From the NCBI GenBank assembly GCA_024195585.1, contig SWBL01000659.1:1-13010 (forward strand): a DNA stretch of 13,010 bases. Reading direction: 5' to 3'. The stretch comes from Aureobasidium sp. EXF-3400. Taxonomy: Eukaryota; Ascomycota; Dothideomycetes; Dothideales; Saccotheciaceae. Positions 1-9,565 of the stretch are shown piece after piece (the stretch's first letter is position 1; each line of letters begins with the position of its first letter). The translations under genes and the position numbers were made by a program. The notes under the pieces are model-generated. The model saw only the letters and a list, made by a program, of their open reading frames with translations, searched no databases and was not told the origin of the DNA.

Positions 1-728
1 GTTCTGTCGCTCGACGACGTTACCTTCTCCTACTCTGGCAACGCCGAGGACAACCTGTACGAGCACCTCGACTTCGGTGTCGACATGGACTCGCGTACTG
101 CTCTCGTCGGCCCCAACGGTGTCGGCAAGTCGACTCTTCTCAACATCTTCACCGGCAAGCTCAGGCCTACCAGCGGTGTCGTCTCTCGTCACACTCACTT
201 GAAGCTCGGTGTCTACTCGCAGCACTCTGCTGAGCAGCTCATCCTGACCAAGTCATCCCTTGACTTCGTTCGCGACAAGTTCCCTCACGTCTCTCAGGAT
301 CTTCAGTACTGGAGACAGCAGCTCGGCAAGTACGGTCTCACTGGTGAGGCCCAGACCGCCCTTATGGGTACCCTTTCCGAGGGACAGAAGAGCAGAATCG
401 TCTTCGCCCTTTTGGCCATTGAGTCGCCCAACATGATCCTGTTGGACGAGCCCACCAACGGTCTCGATATCCCCACCATTGACTCGCTCGCTGATGCCAT
501 CAACGCCTTCTCCGGTGGTGTCGTCGTCGTGTCTCACGACTTCAGGTACGTTCAGTCTGTGAAATTGCTACAAAGAATAAACGACTAACATTATATCGCA
601 GACTTCTCGACAAGATTGCCAAGGACATCATGGTCTGCGAGCACAAGACTGTCAGACGATGGGAGGGCAGCATCGGCGAGTACAAGAACTACTTGCGTAA
701 GAAGATGTTGGCCAACAACTCTGTCTAA
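1..728 (+). CDS. ARB1: ABC-F ATPase, ARB1/ABCF2 type (C-terminal part, 5' end outside window)
   Basis: This is the last 223 residues of a soluble ABC-F ATPase. Exons are 1-545 and 602-728; the intron 546-601 (GTACGT...GCAG, branch CTAAC near 584) splits an Arg codon. It is the second nucleotide-binding domain. Walker [10 protein letters not shown] lies at fragment residues 37-45, the signature LSEGQ at 125-129, Walker B MILLDEP at 145-151, and the H-loop SHD at 178-180. The tail after SHDFR (LLDKIAKDI, then a basic YKNYLRKKM end) matches the yeast Arb1/human ABCF2 group better than Gcn20. There are no membrane segments, as expected for ABC-F. Arb1 in yeast shuttles between nucleus and cytosol and acts in 40S and 60S ribosome biogenesis. 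The role here is inferred from family. The N-terminal domain and start codon lie upstream of the window. Codons are strongly C-ending, consistent with high expression. Confidence 0.9.
546..601 (+). other. Spliceosomal intron in ARB1
   Basis: This 56-nt intron has donor GTACGT, branch-like GACTAAC about 15 nt before the end, and acceptor GCAG. Removing it joins AG+A (Arg) and continues the conserved ABC-F tail. Without splicing the frame stops at 586-588 inside the intron. Confidence 0.9.
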
Positions 729-1213
729 GGGTCACGACAATTTTCCCTACGATCAAGAATAAAAAAGATACCCGACCCGGTGTTGGTTTACCTCGTCACG
801 AATGTTTTGATGCCAAAGAATGGGGAAAGAGTGGTAGGTTTCTGGAAAAGGGACAAACACGGACGTTTAATAGAGTCCGCTGTTGACCTTTTCTCCTCAG
901 CCGGAAAAAGCATAGAAGATTGTTTCTCTTATTCCATCCCGTCAGGGCTTCCTAGCGGGCATTTTTCTCAGGCGTGGATCTAGTTTTGTTAGAAAGACAA
1001 TGGATGGCGTTTGTTTCTTTTCAATGATTCTCGAAGTATATCACTGCCTATTTTCTACTGTCTACTCGTCCAGACCCAAAGTGTTGATCCTCTTGTGTCC
1101 GAGACATACTTTTCTTTCTCTTCTGTCGTGTACATCGTGATATAAGGCTAGGGAGTCAATTGATGGACTCAGACTATAGTTCTTTTGCGTCAGATTTCGA
1201 GAGCGTGTGGGCT
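729..1213. other. Convergent 3' intergenic region, ARB1 / ADI1
   Basis: These 485 bases separate two converging genes and should hold both 3' UTRs. A canonical AATAAA lies at 758-763 on the + strand, 30 nt past the ARB1 stop, and is a plausible polyadenylation element. A 67-codon + strand reading frame (780-983) has no recognisable domain and no coding-like codon bias, so I do not call it. No repeat or RNA gene is seen. Confidence 0.6.
758..763 (+). terminator. Candidate polyadenylation signal of ARB1
   Basis: A perfect AATAAA followed by an A-run sits 30 nt after the stop codon. Fungal 3' processing signals are degenerate, so the motif is suggestive only. Confidence 0.4.
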
Positions 1214-1858
1214 TTAGGAAGAGAGTATAGTACCCTCCTGACGGCTCTTCAGGTACTCCTTTCTGAAGGTGTTCTCGTCGGTCTCTGCACCACGCTGCAG
1301 GGGGGTCCACTTGGGCTCGTCCTTGAACAGTCTCATGGCCTTGGTGTACTGCGTGGCTGTTGTCAGCATATCTCCCCTCTTTCTACCCCATTTATCGCAA
1401 GCGACTCACGTTCTTGTCATCGGTGGTGAAACGGTGGTAGATACCCGCAGGCATAATCGCCAAATCACCCTTCTCCAACCTCAAACGAATCCAATCGTCG
1501 CCCTCGCTTCTGACATCAAAGTAACCCGCGCCATCCAGGATGTATCTGATCTCTTCATCTTCGTGCAAGTGCTCGTGGAAGAAGATCTTGACTTTTTCTT
1601 CGTAGTTTGGAAGGGTGGTGGGCGAGATTGTCACTTCGTCGCGGTTCTTGTAGTTGCGGGCAGAGGCGAGTTCGTTGACAGAGTCTAGAGAGGGATAGTT
1701 GTGGCAGATGATGCCGAGTTTGGAGAGGTCGGTGGGGGTGACGGGACGGCCGCTGTCGTGGGGGAGGCGTTGGTCGCCCTGGTTGGTTTTGTTAACAGGT
1801 GTCTGGGAGACGAAGAGGAGTGGCTTACCTCAATGTTGTCGTACCAGTATGCCTTCAT
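1214..1858 (-). CDS. ADI1: Acireductone dioxygenase (ARD)
   Basis: A complete 177-residue cupin of the acireductone dioxygenase family, in three exons on the minus strand: 1858-1829, 1778-1410 and 1348-1214. The introns are 50 and 61 nt, both phase 0. The first exon encodes only [10 protein letters not shown], the hallmark family start; exon 2 opens with [12 protein letters not shown]. Metal ligands are visible as H80, H82 and E86 in HEHLHEDEE, plus H125 in AGIYHRF. The C-terminal block [11 protein letters not shown] follows. Family knowledge: with Fe the enzyme makes the 2-keto acid precursor of methionine in the methionine salvage pathway, and with Ni an off-pathway reaction releases CO. 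An in-frame ATG at 1999-1997 would add 47 residues with no family similarity, so I prefer the start at 1858. The length is typical of eukaryotic ARD. The protein is probably cytosolic and nuclear. Confidence 0.93.
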
Positions 1859-2208
1859 GATTGCTGTTTTTGGTGTTGGGATAGGAATGTTTGGTAGGAG
1901 TAATAGTGGGTTGCTTGGAAATTCGAGGTCGGCATGGTCAGCGAGCACGTCATTTTCTTGCCGTCCTCGGTGGAGAACTTTACCAGAGTCAACCACCACA
2001 TCTCGGGAATGACATACGCGCTATCAAACTAGTTGTGCCATCTGGAGCGATTTGTGATGACGGATCTGTGGGCAAACAAAAACTGAAATAGGTATATGCT
2101 ATGTACGAAAGATGCAGGAAGGAGCGAACAGCGATGGATATCTCAATTGTGGTTCTGTGTGTCTTGCGAATGATTATTATCGGTTTCTCGAGCATAGAGT
2201 ACAGGCCG
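1859..2208. other. Tandem intergenic region upstream of ADI1, downstream of SMP3
   Basis: These 350 bases should hold the ADI1 promoter and 5' leader and the SMP3 3' UTR. Several overlapping short reading frames occur, but none has domain-like sequence. I saw no CACGTG box and no exact sulphur-control palindrome. Nothing else is recognised. Confidence 0.5.
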
Positions 2209-3881
2209 TCAACATTTCTTCGTCACCTTCCATGCACCAATTCCTCTTCTTCCGACCATTCGCTTCAGAGTCGGCCAAACACCATCGTCACCAAAGTCCA
2301 TGTCGTCAAGATTAAGGTGGTTTCTATAACGCCAAACCTCCTCGAGGGCGATCTCAGAAGTTTCCAAAGATGTGCTGTTTTGAGTGATATACGCATCGAG
2401 GAATGTCGCACTGAGTGGTGCCAGCAAGAGTGTTGTTGATTCGGTATCGCAATCGACCTTGGACTTCAGCTCTCCTATGAGCTTGTCGCCACGCATGCCC
2501 ATGAGGTCTCTGGTGACCAGCCCTTGATGGTTTTCGCCGAGAAGATAGGTTGGTGGACTGTACGTCTTCCACCAGAAGGCTTGCTGGACACCCCGTTGTT
2601 TGCCAACCCAGAGCTGTGCTGGCACTACGCCACCTTGATGGAATACGCCCATCAAAAGGCCTAGACAAACATTAAAGATTATCCAAACAGTGATCCATGT
2701 GTTCCGCATGCGTCGTGGTACGCTGATGCTGGATAATATCAGAGGGACTGCTGGCAATAAGAAACGTGCTTCTTGGTGTTTGAGACACGACAGAGCCAAG
2801 ATACCGAATCCTGCAGAGTATATTGGCATTCCCATTCGACATGAAAAGAAAATCAGGGGAAGTGCAGGTCCAAGCAATTGTGGCAGGTTGGCAACTACAT
2901 GCTGATAGTATGGGTGCAGACCGTGTTTGGCAAGATTGCTGCTGTTCATGTTGTAGAGGAAGTTATTGAGAGGCGTGATGATGGCGATTTCGTGTAACTG
3001 TGACAAGTGTACTCGTTGTTGGAGAAACCACTCAGTATCCGTAACAACGGCAAATAGCAGTGTTGCTGCCGCCGTTACAATCATTACCAGAAGTGAGATA
3101 GGCCTGCTTTATAGATTAGACTATATGTGTGAAGAATGGCCATGGGGATGATTTACCTGTGACGGAAATGCGGGATCAACTGCAGAAGGGGTATCAAAAC
3201 AAAAGGTGGGAAGGTGATGCGATTGAAAGTGCCCAACACGCACAAGAAGGCAAGAAGAGCAGAAGGCAGGACACGGGTATGTGACTAATCCGAGGTCAAT
3301 ACGGCTTTGATTATAGGAGTGGCTGCTGGACATACTTTGTCCTCCTTGATACGGTTGATCAAGACCAAGCACCACAGCACTATCAAAGTCTCGACTGAGT
3401 TCGAGAAGGTATGGTTCTGGAAGGTCCATGTAACATAGGACGAAGCGACCAGCATTTGGGCCACACGACGCTCCTTGGGAACATGGATGAGTTCATCAAG
3501 AGCCCAGTCCTCAAGCACGAAACTCAAGACAAACATCAAGGCACGCAAAGTGTAGTACACAGTTGCAGGTGAGATGTTATGATAACCGATGCCATCACAA
3601 ATCCATTTTAGCAAAGTCAAGGGCAGGCCATAGAAGATCTGAAGAGGGAAGACACTACGGATTGGACTGTCCGAAGTGAACTCCCAGGTTAAGTGGGAAG
3701 CATATCCAAAAACGCGACCTGGTTACAAGATGAGTAACGCTAGAAAGTTTGAGGTCTACAGGGGCGACATACCTGCGATGACCTCTGGTCCTTGGAAATG
3801 CTCGTCCGGGTGGATATAGCTGGGGGACAAAGCCAGGTAGAGGCGTAGGACGACCAGAAAGAGGTATGTTCGTCTCCACAT
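2209..3881 (-). CDS. SMP3: GPI mannosyltransferase 4 (SMP3/PIG-Z type, GT22)
   Basis: Four exons on the minus strand (3881-3773, 3718-3336, 3284-3157, 3103-2209; introns 54, 51 and 53 nt) give a 504-residue polytopic ER membrane protein. The GT22 luminal motif HPDEHFQ lies at residues 24-30, just after the first hydrophobic segment, and holds the acidic residues expected at the active site. TPLNNFLYN at 250-258 followed by NLAKHGLHP, and HQEARFLLP at 316-324, are diagnostic of the Smp3/PIG-Z branch rather than Gpi10/PIG-B. Family role: transfer of the fourth, side-branching mannose from dolichol-phosphate-mannose to the GPI precursor, essential in yeast. The start ATG is followed at once by a hydrophobic stretch. 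Codon use is less C-biased than in ARB1 or SKP1, consistent with lower expression. Exon joints keep conserved hydrophobic segments such as [14 protein letters not shown]. Exon borders come from reading frame only. Confidence 0.9.
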
Positions 3882-4639
3882 AGCTGGAGGCCTACAACTC
3901 TCTGACTGCAAGCGAATTACAGGATGAGACGATGTGCCTTGCCATCAGCAGCCAGGCATATCCTGGGCTCATTTCAGACGGCCCCTAATTTGGTTTCAGA
4001 GTCGTGCACGGTCACGTGAGAATTACGAGCTGGACAGATGCATGAGTACAGTGACTCTACAGAACGTGTTTGAGATCTAGTTGATTGTCTCTGACTGACT
4101 TTAGTCTGTTGCGTTTGCTGTGTTCCTTGACACGGGCGGTGGGGATGAAAGTCAATGCCGGGTGAAGCTATCGGTTTGGCCACCGGCTACCTACTCACTT
4201 GACGCTGGCAATGGGTTGAAAGCATATTGGAAGACAACAATCACAGCAAAGCACACGAGTAATATCACATATGATTGCAGCAGAAGACACGCAGATGGAG
4301 TTTAGGCAGAAAGCTAGGCAGTGAAAATGAGCAACAAATAGCAAGTAATGGTTTGATTCAGTCTCACAAGCAGAGTGAAAGACAGGCTGAGGCAGGCGCA
4401 AACTGCGAGAAGGTCTGTGCCGCCAGGCACCAAGCGCGACCACTGACTGCAGTAACCACCCCGCGAACTGCCTTTGACTCTTCACTCCGCCTCGACCGAC
4501 TACTTAACCCTCACCTTCCACCACCGTTGTTGTCGTCACATTTCCGCGACAACTCTCCATCTTCCAGACACGCAACACCAACGCCTGTCTTCCTCCACAT
4601 CACACATAACCAAATATCCCATCTACAATCCATCACAAC
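3882..4639. promoter_or_regulatory. Divergent promoter region, SMP3 / SKP1
   Basis: These 758 bases separate two genes transcribed away from each other. The SMP3 side holds a palindromic TCACGTGA (4012-4019). The SKP1 side is pyrimidine-rich from about 4480 to 4639, typical of a filamentous-fungal core promoter and 5' leader. No convincing TATA box is seen. A long + strand reading frame running across this leader into SKP1 exon 1 is in the wrong frame for SKP1 and is not called. Confidence 0.6.
4012..4019. promoter_or_regulatory. Palindromic E-box (CACGTG core)
   Basis: TCACGTGA, a full 8-nt palindrome, lies 131 nt upstream of the SMP3 start and 621 nt upstream of SKP1. The sequence is the classic site of basic helix-loop-helix factors such as Cbf1 and Pho4 in yeast. 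Binding in this organism is inferred. Confidence 0.4.
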
Positions 4640-5254
4640 ATGGCTTCCACCGATGACCAGAAGATCATCTTGGTCAGCTCCGACGGCGTCAACATCCAGA
4701 CTGGTATGCGCACTCGCTCTTCCTCCATCTCTACTTGCTCTGCTAACACTCATTGTAGACCGCATCATCGCCGAGCGTTCGATGCTCATCAAGAACATGA
4801 TTGAAGATCTTGGTACCCCCGGCGAGGAGCCCATCCCCATCATGAACGTGAGTCTCGTCCTCAGCCTCTCCTAACATCTTCCAGTCACTGACTTGTCTTG
4901 CTCCAGGTCTCCGAAGCTGTTCTTCGCAAGGTTCTCGAGTGGTGCGACCACCACAAGAAGGATCCTCCCCCGGAGAAGGATGAGGACGCCGAGTCCCGCA
5001 AGAAGACTACCGACATCGAAGAGTGGGATCAGAAGTTCATGCAGGTCGACCAAGAGATGCTCTTTGAGATCATCCTCGCTGCCAACTACATGGACATCAA
5101 GGCCCTCCTTGACGTCGGCTGCAAGACTGTCGCAAACATGATCAAGGGCAAGTCACCCGAGGAGATCCGCAAGACCTTCAACATCCAGAACGACTTCACC
5201 CCCGAGGAGGAAGAGCAGATTCGCCGCGAGAACGAGTGGGCCGAGGACCGCTAA
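4640..5254 (+). CDS. SKP1: SKP1, SCF ubiquitin ligase adaptor (SconC/SkpA)
   Basis: Three exons (4640-4703, 4759-4847, 4907-5254; introns 55 and 59 nt) encode a complete 166-residue Skp1. Residues 1 to about 70 form the BTB/POZ-like fold that binds cullin-1 (KIILVSSDG at 8-16, then [13 protein letters not shown]). The C-terminal half is the Skp1 dimerisation family domain that binds F-box proteins: [18 protein letters not shown], then [20 protein letters not shown] and the near-invariant tail [21 protein letters not shown] split across the last helices. Skp1 links F-box substrate receptors to the cullin ring ligase in cytosol and nucleus. The Aspergillus homologue SconC takes part in sulphur metabolite repression. 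The start ATG has the good context CACAACATGG and follows a pyrimidine-rich leader. Introns have TAAC-type branch sites. Codon use is strongly C-biased, suggesting high expression. Confidence 0.96.
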
Positions 5255-6266
5255 ACACCTCTCTCAAATTCGCCGCTTCACGACAAAGCACTCACGCCCG
5301 CTCATCTACCACCAATACCCACCTGTCTTTCTCGACACACTTATGGATTGCATCATGTGTTGCTCTTCGATCGAGAGTCAGCACACCGGCCTGGCGTTCT
5401 CTGGAGTTTTCTTATCACCTTTTCTGATTTCATGCGACATTTGACGAGAGGGAAAGAGCGAAAGAGCAATCGGCAGTGGGGTGAAACAAGATGCTACTTT
5501 TCCTGCTTTCACCTGACATGATGATATGGGGCCAGTGCATAATTATCACCATCAAGGTCCCTTTTTTCTATACCTCTCAAGAATGAAGCTAGCTCGTCCA
5601 AAATACAAGCATCTCTGACTTTGTTTTATGTTCTTTTCACTTTCTTCTTTTTACCACATTGATTTGCTTCTTTATTCAAGCTTGCTATTCTAACATGCTG
5701 CGCATGTCGTGTGCCCGATACATCCTCCTGATATTTCTATTAGCATCGAGGACAATTGCAACAACATCAGTCAAATCACATTCACCAAAAGTTCCAAGCT
5801 CTTACTCAGATAGCCGAGATCTGAGTTACACTGTTGTTCGCTGATGGTAAGAACACAACAAGGAAGCAAAGAAATGCAGACTTGGTTTTAGACATTCGTA
5901 AAGATTATTGAAAATATTTATATTCTGAAAAGAACAGCTTTTACAAGTGAAAGGGGGTAGTATCAAAAAGAGACAAATGTCAAGGTTCCCCAATCCGCTC
6001 CTTCAAAAAGTTCAAACCATACACATGTCGTAGTCCACAACCCACGGCCCGCCCATCTTCTAAAAAGCTCCCCTAACGCCAGACTCGCCAGACATGCACA
6101 TGAGTCCCTTTTATTTCTGCTACTCTATTGCAGCTCTGTCGTTGCGCGTCATTGAGCCGTATCTGTCTATTCTCGCGATTCTTCTCTTCTTGGAGCCGTC
6201 ACTCTGACTGTCCAAGCGGAGGCACAGCGGTCATGGAGCTGAGAAAATCTGCTTCTCGGATCTAAT
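5255..6266. other. Convergent 3' intergenic region, SKP1 / GMT1
   Basis: This 1012-base gap lies between the ends of two converging genes. It holds their 3' UTRs and AT-rich stretches, for example around 5900-5940. Short reading frames (such as 5659-5844) show no family resemblance and no coding codon bias. I see no tRNA, repeat or transposon remnant. It is the longest gene-free stretch in the window. Confidence 0.55.
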
Positions 6267-7588
6267 CTATGACTTGAAGCTGTCCTTCATGCTCTGGCTG
6301 CTGGCACTTGTGACGGTGGTGGGAAGGGTGGGCTTGTTGCCCTTACCCTGCCAGACCTTTGCGAGAGCGTAGACAATACCAGAGATGAAACCAACACCAA
6401 TGGCGCTAACGGAGGCGAAAGTAACGGGAGCGTCGAAGAAGATGAGGCCGGAAATGGCGATGGGCAGCTTATTGAGAGCACCAACCATGGAGTAGGTGGT
6501 GGACGAAGTAACGCGAACACACCAGGCAGAAGTGTAGGAGATGAAGACTGAAGAGAGACCGGAGAAGACCATGGCAATGATGATGGAGTTGCGCTGAGCA
6601 GCAGGGAAGTTGAGGGCGAGGTTGGCGCTCGACCAGTTCTCGAGGAAGAGGGAGCAAATGAGGAGGATGGGGATGGAGAGAAGGTTGTTGTAGTACATGG
6701 CTAGAAAAAATCAGGTCAGTATTCCACCAGCCACCAAGAGGAAAACGAGAGGGAAAGACGTACTGTCGAAGTCCTTAAAGTTGGTCAACTTGATGCGCTT
6801 GCGCATGCCGAGGACGTAGGTAGCGCTGCAGAAGCAGTTCAGAGCCATCCAGATGTAACCAGAGTTGAGGGTGGAAATCTTGTCGCTAGCAGCCGAGCCC
6901 GAGTGGCTGGTAAGAGCGTGTTGAATGTCTGCCCATGCAGCAATGAGAGACGAGAGGACCATGAGACCGAAGGAGAAGAGGGCAGTTCCGGTGACGCTGC
7001 CGCCAAACCACAGAACCTCACCGTAGGCGATCAGGATAATGGTCAGGTTCTTGAAAATGGTGTAAACGGGGATGGAGAGGTATTGCAGAGCCTTGGTCGA
7101 GGTGTAGATCATGCCGATGAGGAGGAGGGAAATAGGGAACCCTGTGGTGGCTCAGTGTCAGTGTTTGTGCTGTCGCAACGAGAAGAAGTCAGAACGTACA
7201 CTTCTTTGCTTCATCGCTGTTGAAGTCTCTGTAGGTGATGATGCCGGCGGACTTGCATGACTGAATGGCGACAATGCAGACGACACTCTGGGCGAGGTGT
7301 TGTTAGTTGTGGAGTTTGGAAGGTGGAGTAGTCGGAGGTCGAGCTTACCTGGACAGCGAGGAGGAAAAAGTTGAGGTTGAAGTCAAGACCGCTCAGAACG
7401 TATTTGTTGGTCGTGGTCATGAGAATCGAACTACCACAGTAGGCCAGGATAGCAACGACAGGGCTGTTCAGCTGCGCGGCCTGAGGAGCTGCAGGCATCC
7501 TCGGGGCAGGAGCGGCAGCAAAGGCCCCATTTCCCTTTTGCTCGCCGAGCTCGATTGTGTAGTCTTCGTTCTTCTTGTCGTCGGACAT
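6267..7588 (-). CDS. GMT1: GDP-mannose transporter (VRG4/GMT1 type)
   Basis: Four exons on the minus strand (7588-7349, 7287-7200, 7141-6764, 6700-6267; introns 61, 58 and 63 nt) encode a 379-residue multi-spanning Golgi nucleotide-sugar transporter of the drug/metabolite transporter superfamily. A polar N-terminal tail of about 45 residues ([10 protein letters not shown], then Ala/Pro-rich) precedes the membrane segments. The two substrate motifs known from yeast Vrg4 are visible: YYNN at residues 238-241 (FYNN in Vrg4) and GALNK at 309-313. The block [20 protein letters not shown] is highly conserved in the family. The carrier exchanges luminal GMP for cytosolic GDP-mannose, feeding mannan and protein glycosylation. 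An in-frame ATG at 7717-7715 would add 43 residues, but the family start (M, polar residues, then EDYTIE) supports 7588. Codon use is C-biased. Confidence 0.95.
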
Positions 7589-8125
7589 GGTTGCAGAGAG
7601 AGGTCGAGGTACGATGTGGTGTGGACAAACAAGTACAAGAAGACAAGGTCGACGAGAAAAAGATGGCGATGGGTTATTCGTGTCTTCAACGTTCTGGGGC
7701 TGCCGCGTCGCTCTCACACTTGACCCTTGCTCCTTGCTCCTTGCAGTCTTGAGCCCCTGTCTGCTAAGTTATTATAAAATAAGATTTAGCCATCCCACTC
7801 CTTCGGCCAGCACTCGTGTCCCTCTGAAGCCACTCAGCTCAGCTCGACAATCGCCAACGCTGCTCCCCTTTCCAAACCATCCTATGGTTCGTGTCAGCAG
7901 CTCTGAGAGCCGTTCCCCATCCGGACTGCCATGTTTCATCAAGCATAAAACCATCGGATCCTCGGCTGGAGCATCGCAGTGGCTTGGCACTCCCGCAACT
8001 CTGTCTTTCGCTTCTCTCTGCCGTAGCCCGCCCTAGCCCTACCCTGGAAATCCATCTCGTCCAAACAAATCATCTTTCCAGCTTGACCTCTACTCCCAAC
8101 TCGAACACAACATACACACCCCACA
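7589..8125. promoter_or_regulatory. Divergent promoter region, GMT1 / PLP1
   Basis: These 537 bases lie between two divergent starts. A TATAAAA (7773-7779) in a short AT-rich patch is the only TATA-like element; it is 185 nt from the GMT1 start and about 350 nt from PLP1, so its use is uncertain. The PLP1-proximal part (about 8030-8125) is pyrimidine- and CA-rich, as in fungal leaders. Short reading frames here are not coding-like. Confidence 0.5.
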
Positions 8126-8815
8126 ATGTCTACCGTCGACTCCCGTGTGGCAGCTGTGCTGGATCGCAGCAACCAACATGTAGATTCCGATGACGAAGAT
8201 GCTCTCATCGCCGAGCTGGAAGAAGACGAGTCTCCCATGGCTGCCTTCCGTGAACAGCGATTGCAGCAGCTGCATGGCGAATTGGCCCGCGCAAAGGCTC
8301 AGCGCAACTCCGACTATGGCACTTACACCGAGATCAAGGACGAGAAGCAGCTCATGGATATCACCACTTCGAACAAATTGTGTGTCGTCCACTTCATGAA
8401 GCCTGACTTCAACCGCTGTAGAATCATGGACCAGAAGCTTGCTGTGAGCCTCTCCTCTGCCCCGTCACCGAAACCTGCCGACTAACTGTTCGTCCAGGCA
8501 TTGGCGCCCAAACACTTCGATACCCGCTTCCTCAGCATCAACGTCGACAATGCCCCTTTTCTCGTCGTAAAACTCAAAATCCAGGTCTTGCCCTGTGTCC
8601 TCTCCTTTATCGACGGCGTCAGCACCGATAGAATTATCGGTTTCGAAGGTATCGGCTACAAGCCCGACTCGTTCACTCTGCAGGAGCTCGAGGCCCGTCT
8701 GCTGCATGCAAAGGTTCTGGTCAGAAGCAAAATGGTCGACGAGGATGAGCATCGGTCGGGTGCTGTGCGCTCGGCCAAGGTCACTGAAGAGTACGACGAT
8801 GACGAATGGGATTGA
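8126..8815 (+). CDS. PLP1: Phosducin-like thioredoxin-fold protein (PLP1/TXNDC9 type)
   Basis: Two exons (8126-8443 and 8498-8815; a 54-nt phase-0 intron with ACTAAC branch) give a complete 211-residue protein. Residues 20-36 are acidic (DSDDEDALIAELEEDES) and lead into a charged helical region (FREQRLQQLHGELARAKAQR, 41-60). A thioredoxin-like fold covers about 65-180, with CVVHFMKPDFNRC at 86-98, APKHFDTRFLSINVDNAPF, and a likely cis-proline at 138 (QVLPCV). The CXXC redox pair is absent: only C98 remains of the active site, as in TXNDC9. The end is acidic (EEYDDDEWD). Family knowledge: these proteins bind the cytosolic chaperonin CCT and modulate tubulin and actin folding, rather than acting as redox enzymes. 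The assignment to the TXNDC9/Plp1 branch rather than Plp2 rests on this pattern. Confidence 0.85.
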
Positions 8816-9565
8816 GCTTCCATCAGCCTTGCTTTCCTGATATGCTGTGTCCTCGCAATTCGGACTACACGCTACGCCATAAAAGCTGAGGAAGTGGTTG
8901 TATTGATTTACGAAAAGTCGCCCAGTTGGTGGCATCAACGCATCGAGATGCCCACGACCTCGAGACAGCATCAGGTGCACACAAGGAAGCCTTGTGGACA
9001 GCAAATGCCTATTGCATCGGGCGCTCAGGGGGCGCAAAGGTCTTGCCATCTCAGAAGCAGGCACAGTACAGTCGAACACAACACGGGAGACCCAGGTATC
9101 CTTACATATCCCGAAAGCTGTTTGTACCGCTGGCGTTGACCTGCACGCCTTCTGGACGGTGACAAAACTCTACAGGAGACCAGCCCACAAGCGGGTCCGC
9201 GCAAGGTTCTTATACGACATTATTGTGTGCAGGGGATTCTACAGCGTGGAAAAAACAAGCCATCAGTCATCTCTATAGTACATCGAGACAGATGAATAAG
9301 AGCGCCGTTACTGTGATCTTCTCAATAACCGAAGCTTTTGTTTTTATCCTTCTACGAGCCCTTTTGCGACCTTTGAGCTCGTCCAGAGACAAAGGACTCG
9401 ATGTTCGCGCTTCCGTGCGAGTCCTGAACTAAGATCAGAAGGAAGGGAGATATGTTCTCCGCTGAGACGTATCACAGCTCGTGAATAATGTTTTAGGAGA
9501 ACTTGTCATGACACATTGGTTCGTTTCATATTCCGTCGCATCTACATTAAATTTTGTTCGACATT
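8816..9565. other. Convergent 3' intergenic region, PLP1 / LYS9
   Basis: These 750 bases hold the two 3' UTRs. Short reading frames lack any recognisable domain. The one distinct structure is a GC-rich hairpin at 9393-9425, listed separately. I looked for a tRNA B-box (GGTTCGA) on both strands and found none. Confidence 0.5.
9393..9425. other. Inverted repeat able to form a hairpin
   Basis: AGGACTCG at 9393-9400 is the exact reverse complement of CGAGTCCT at 9418-9425. Alternatively, the outer AGGAC/GTCCT (5 bp) can stack on an inner stem TCGCGC (9405-9410) with GTGCGA (9415-9420), closing a TTCC loop. Function is unknown. It lies 610 nt past the PLP1 stop and 141 nt past the LYS9 stop, so it might be part of the LYS9 3' UTR. 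Confidence 0.45.

Noticed and set aside
780..983. 67-codon open frame just after ARB1.
   Set aside because: It lies in the expected 3' UTR, immediately after a polyadenylation-like signal, and has no recognisable motif or coding bias.
4275..4874. 199-codon plus-strand open frame running over the SKP1 leader and first two exons.
   Set aside because: It reads SKP1 exons in the wrong frame and through an intron; the spliced SKP1 frame is unambiguous.
2209..7588. SMP3 and GMT1 as a mannose-pathway gene cluster.
   Set aside because: SMP3 uses dolichol-phosphate-mannose in the ER and GMT1 carries GDP-mannose into the Golgi; SKP1 lies between them and nothing links their regulation, so chance is sufficient.
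7307..7723. 138-codon plus-strand open frame opposite GMT1.
   Set aside because: It is antisense to GMT1 exon 1 and its leader and crosses the mapped intron; composition is explained by the real gene on the other strand.
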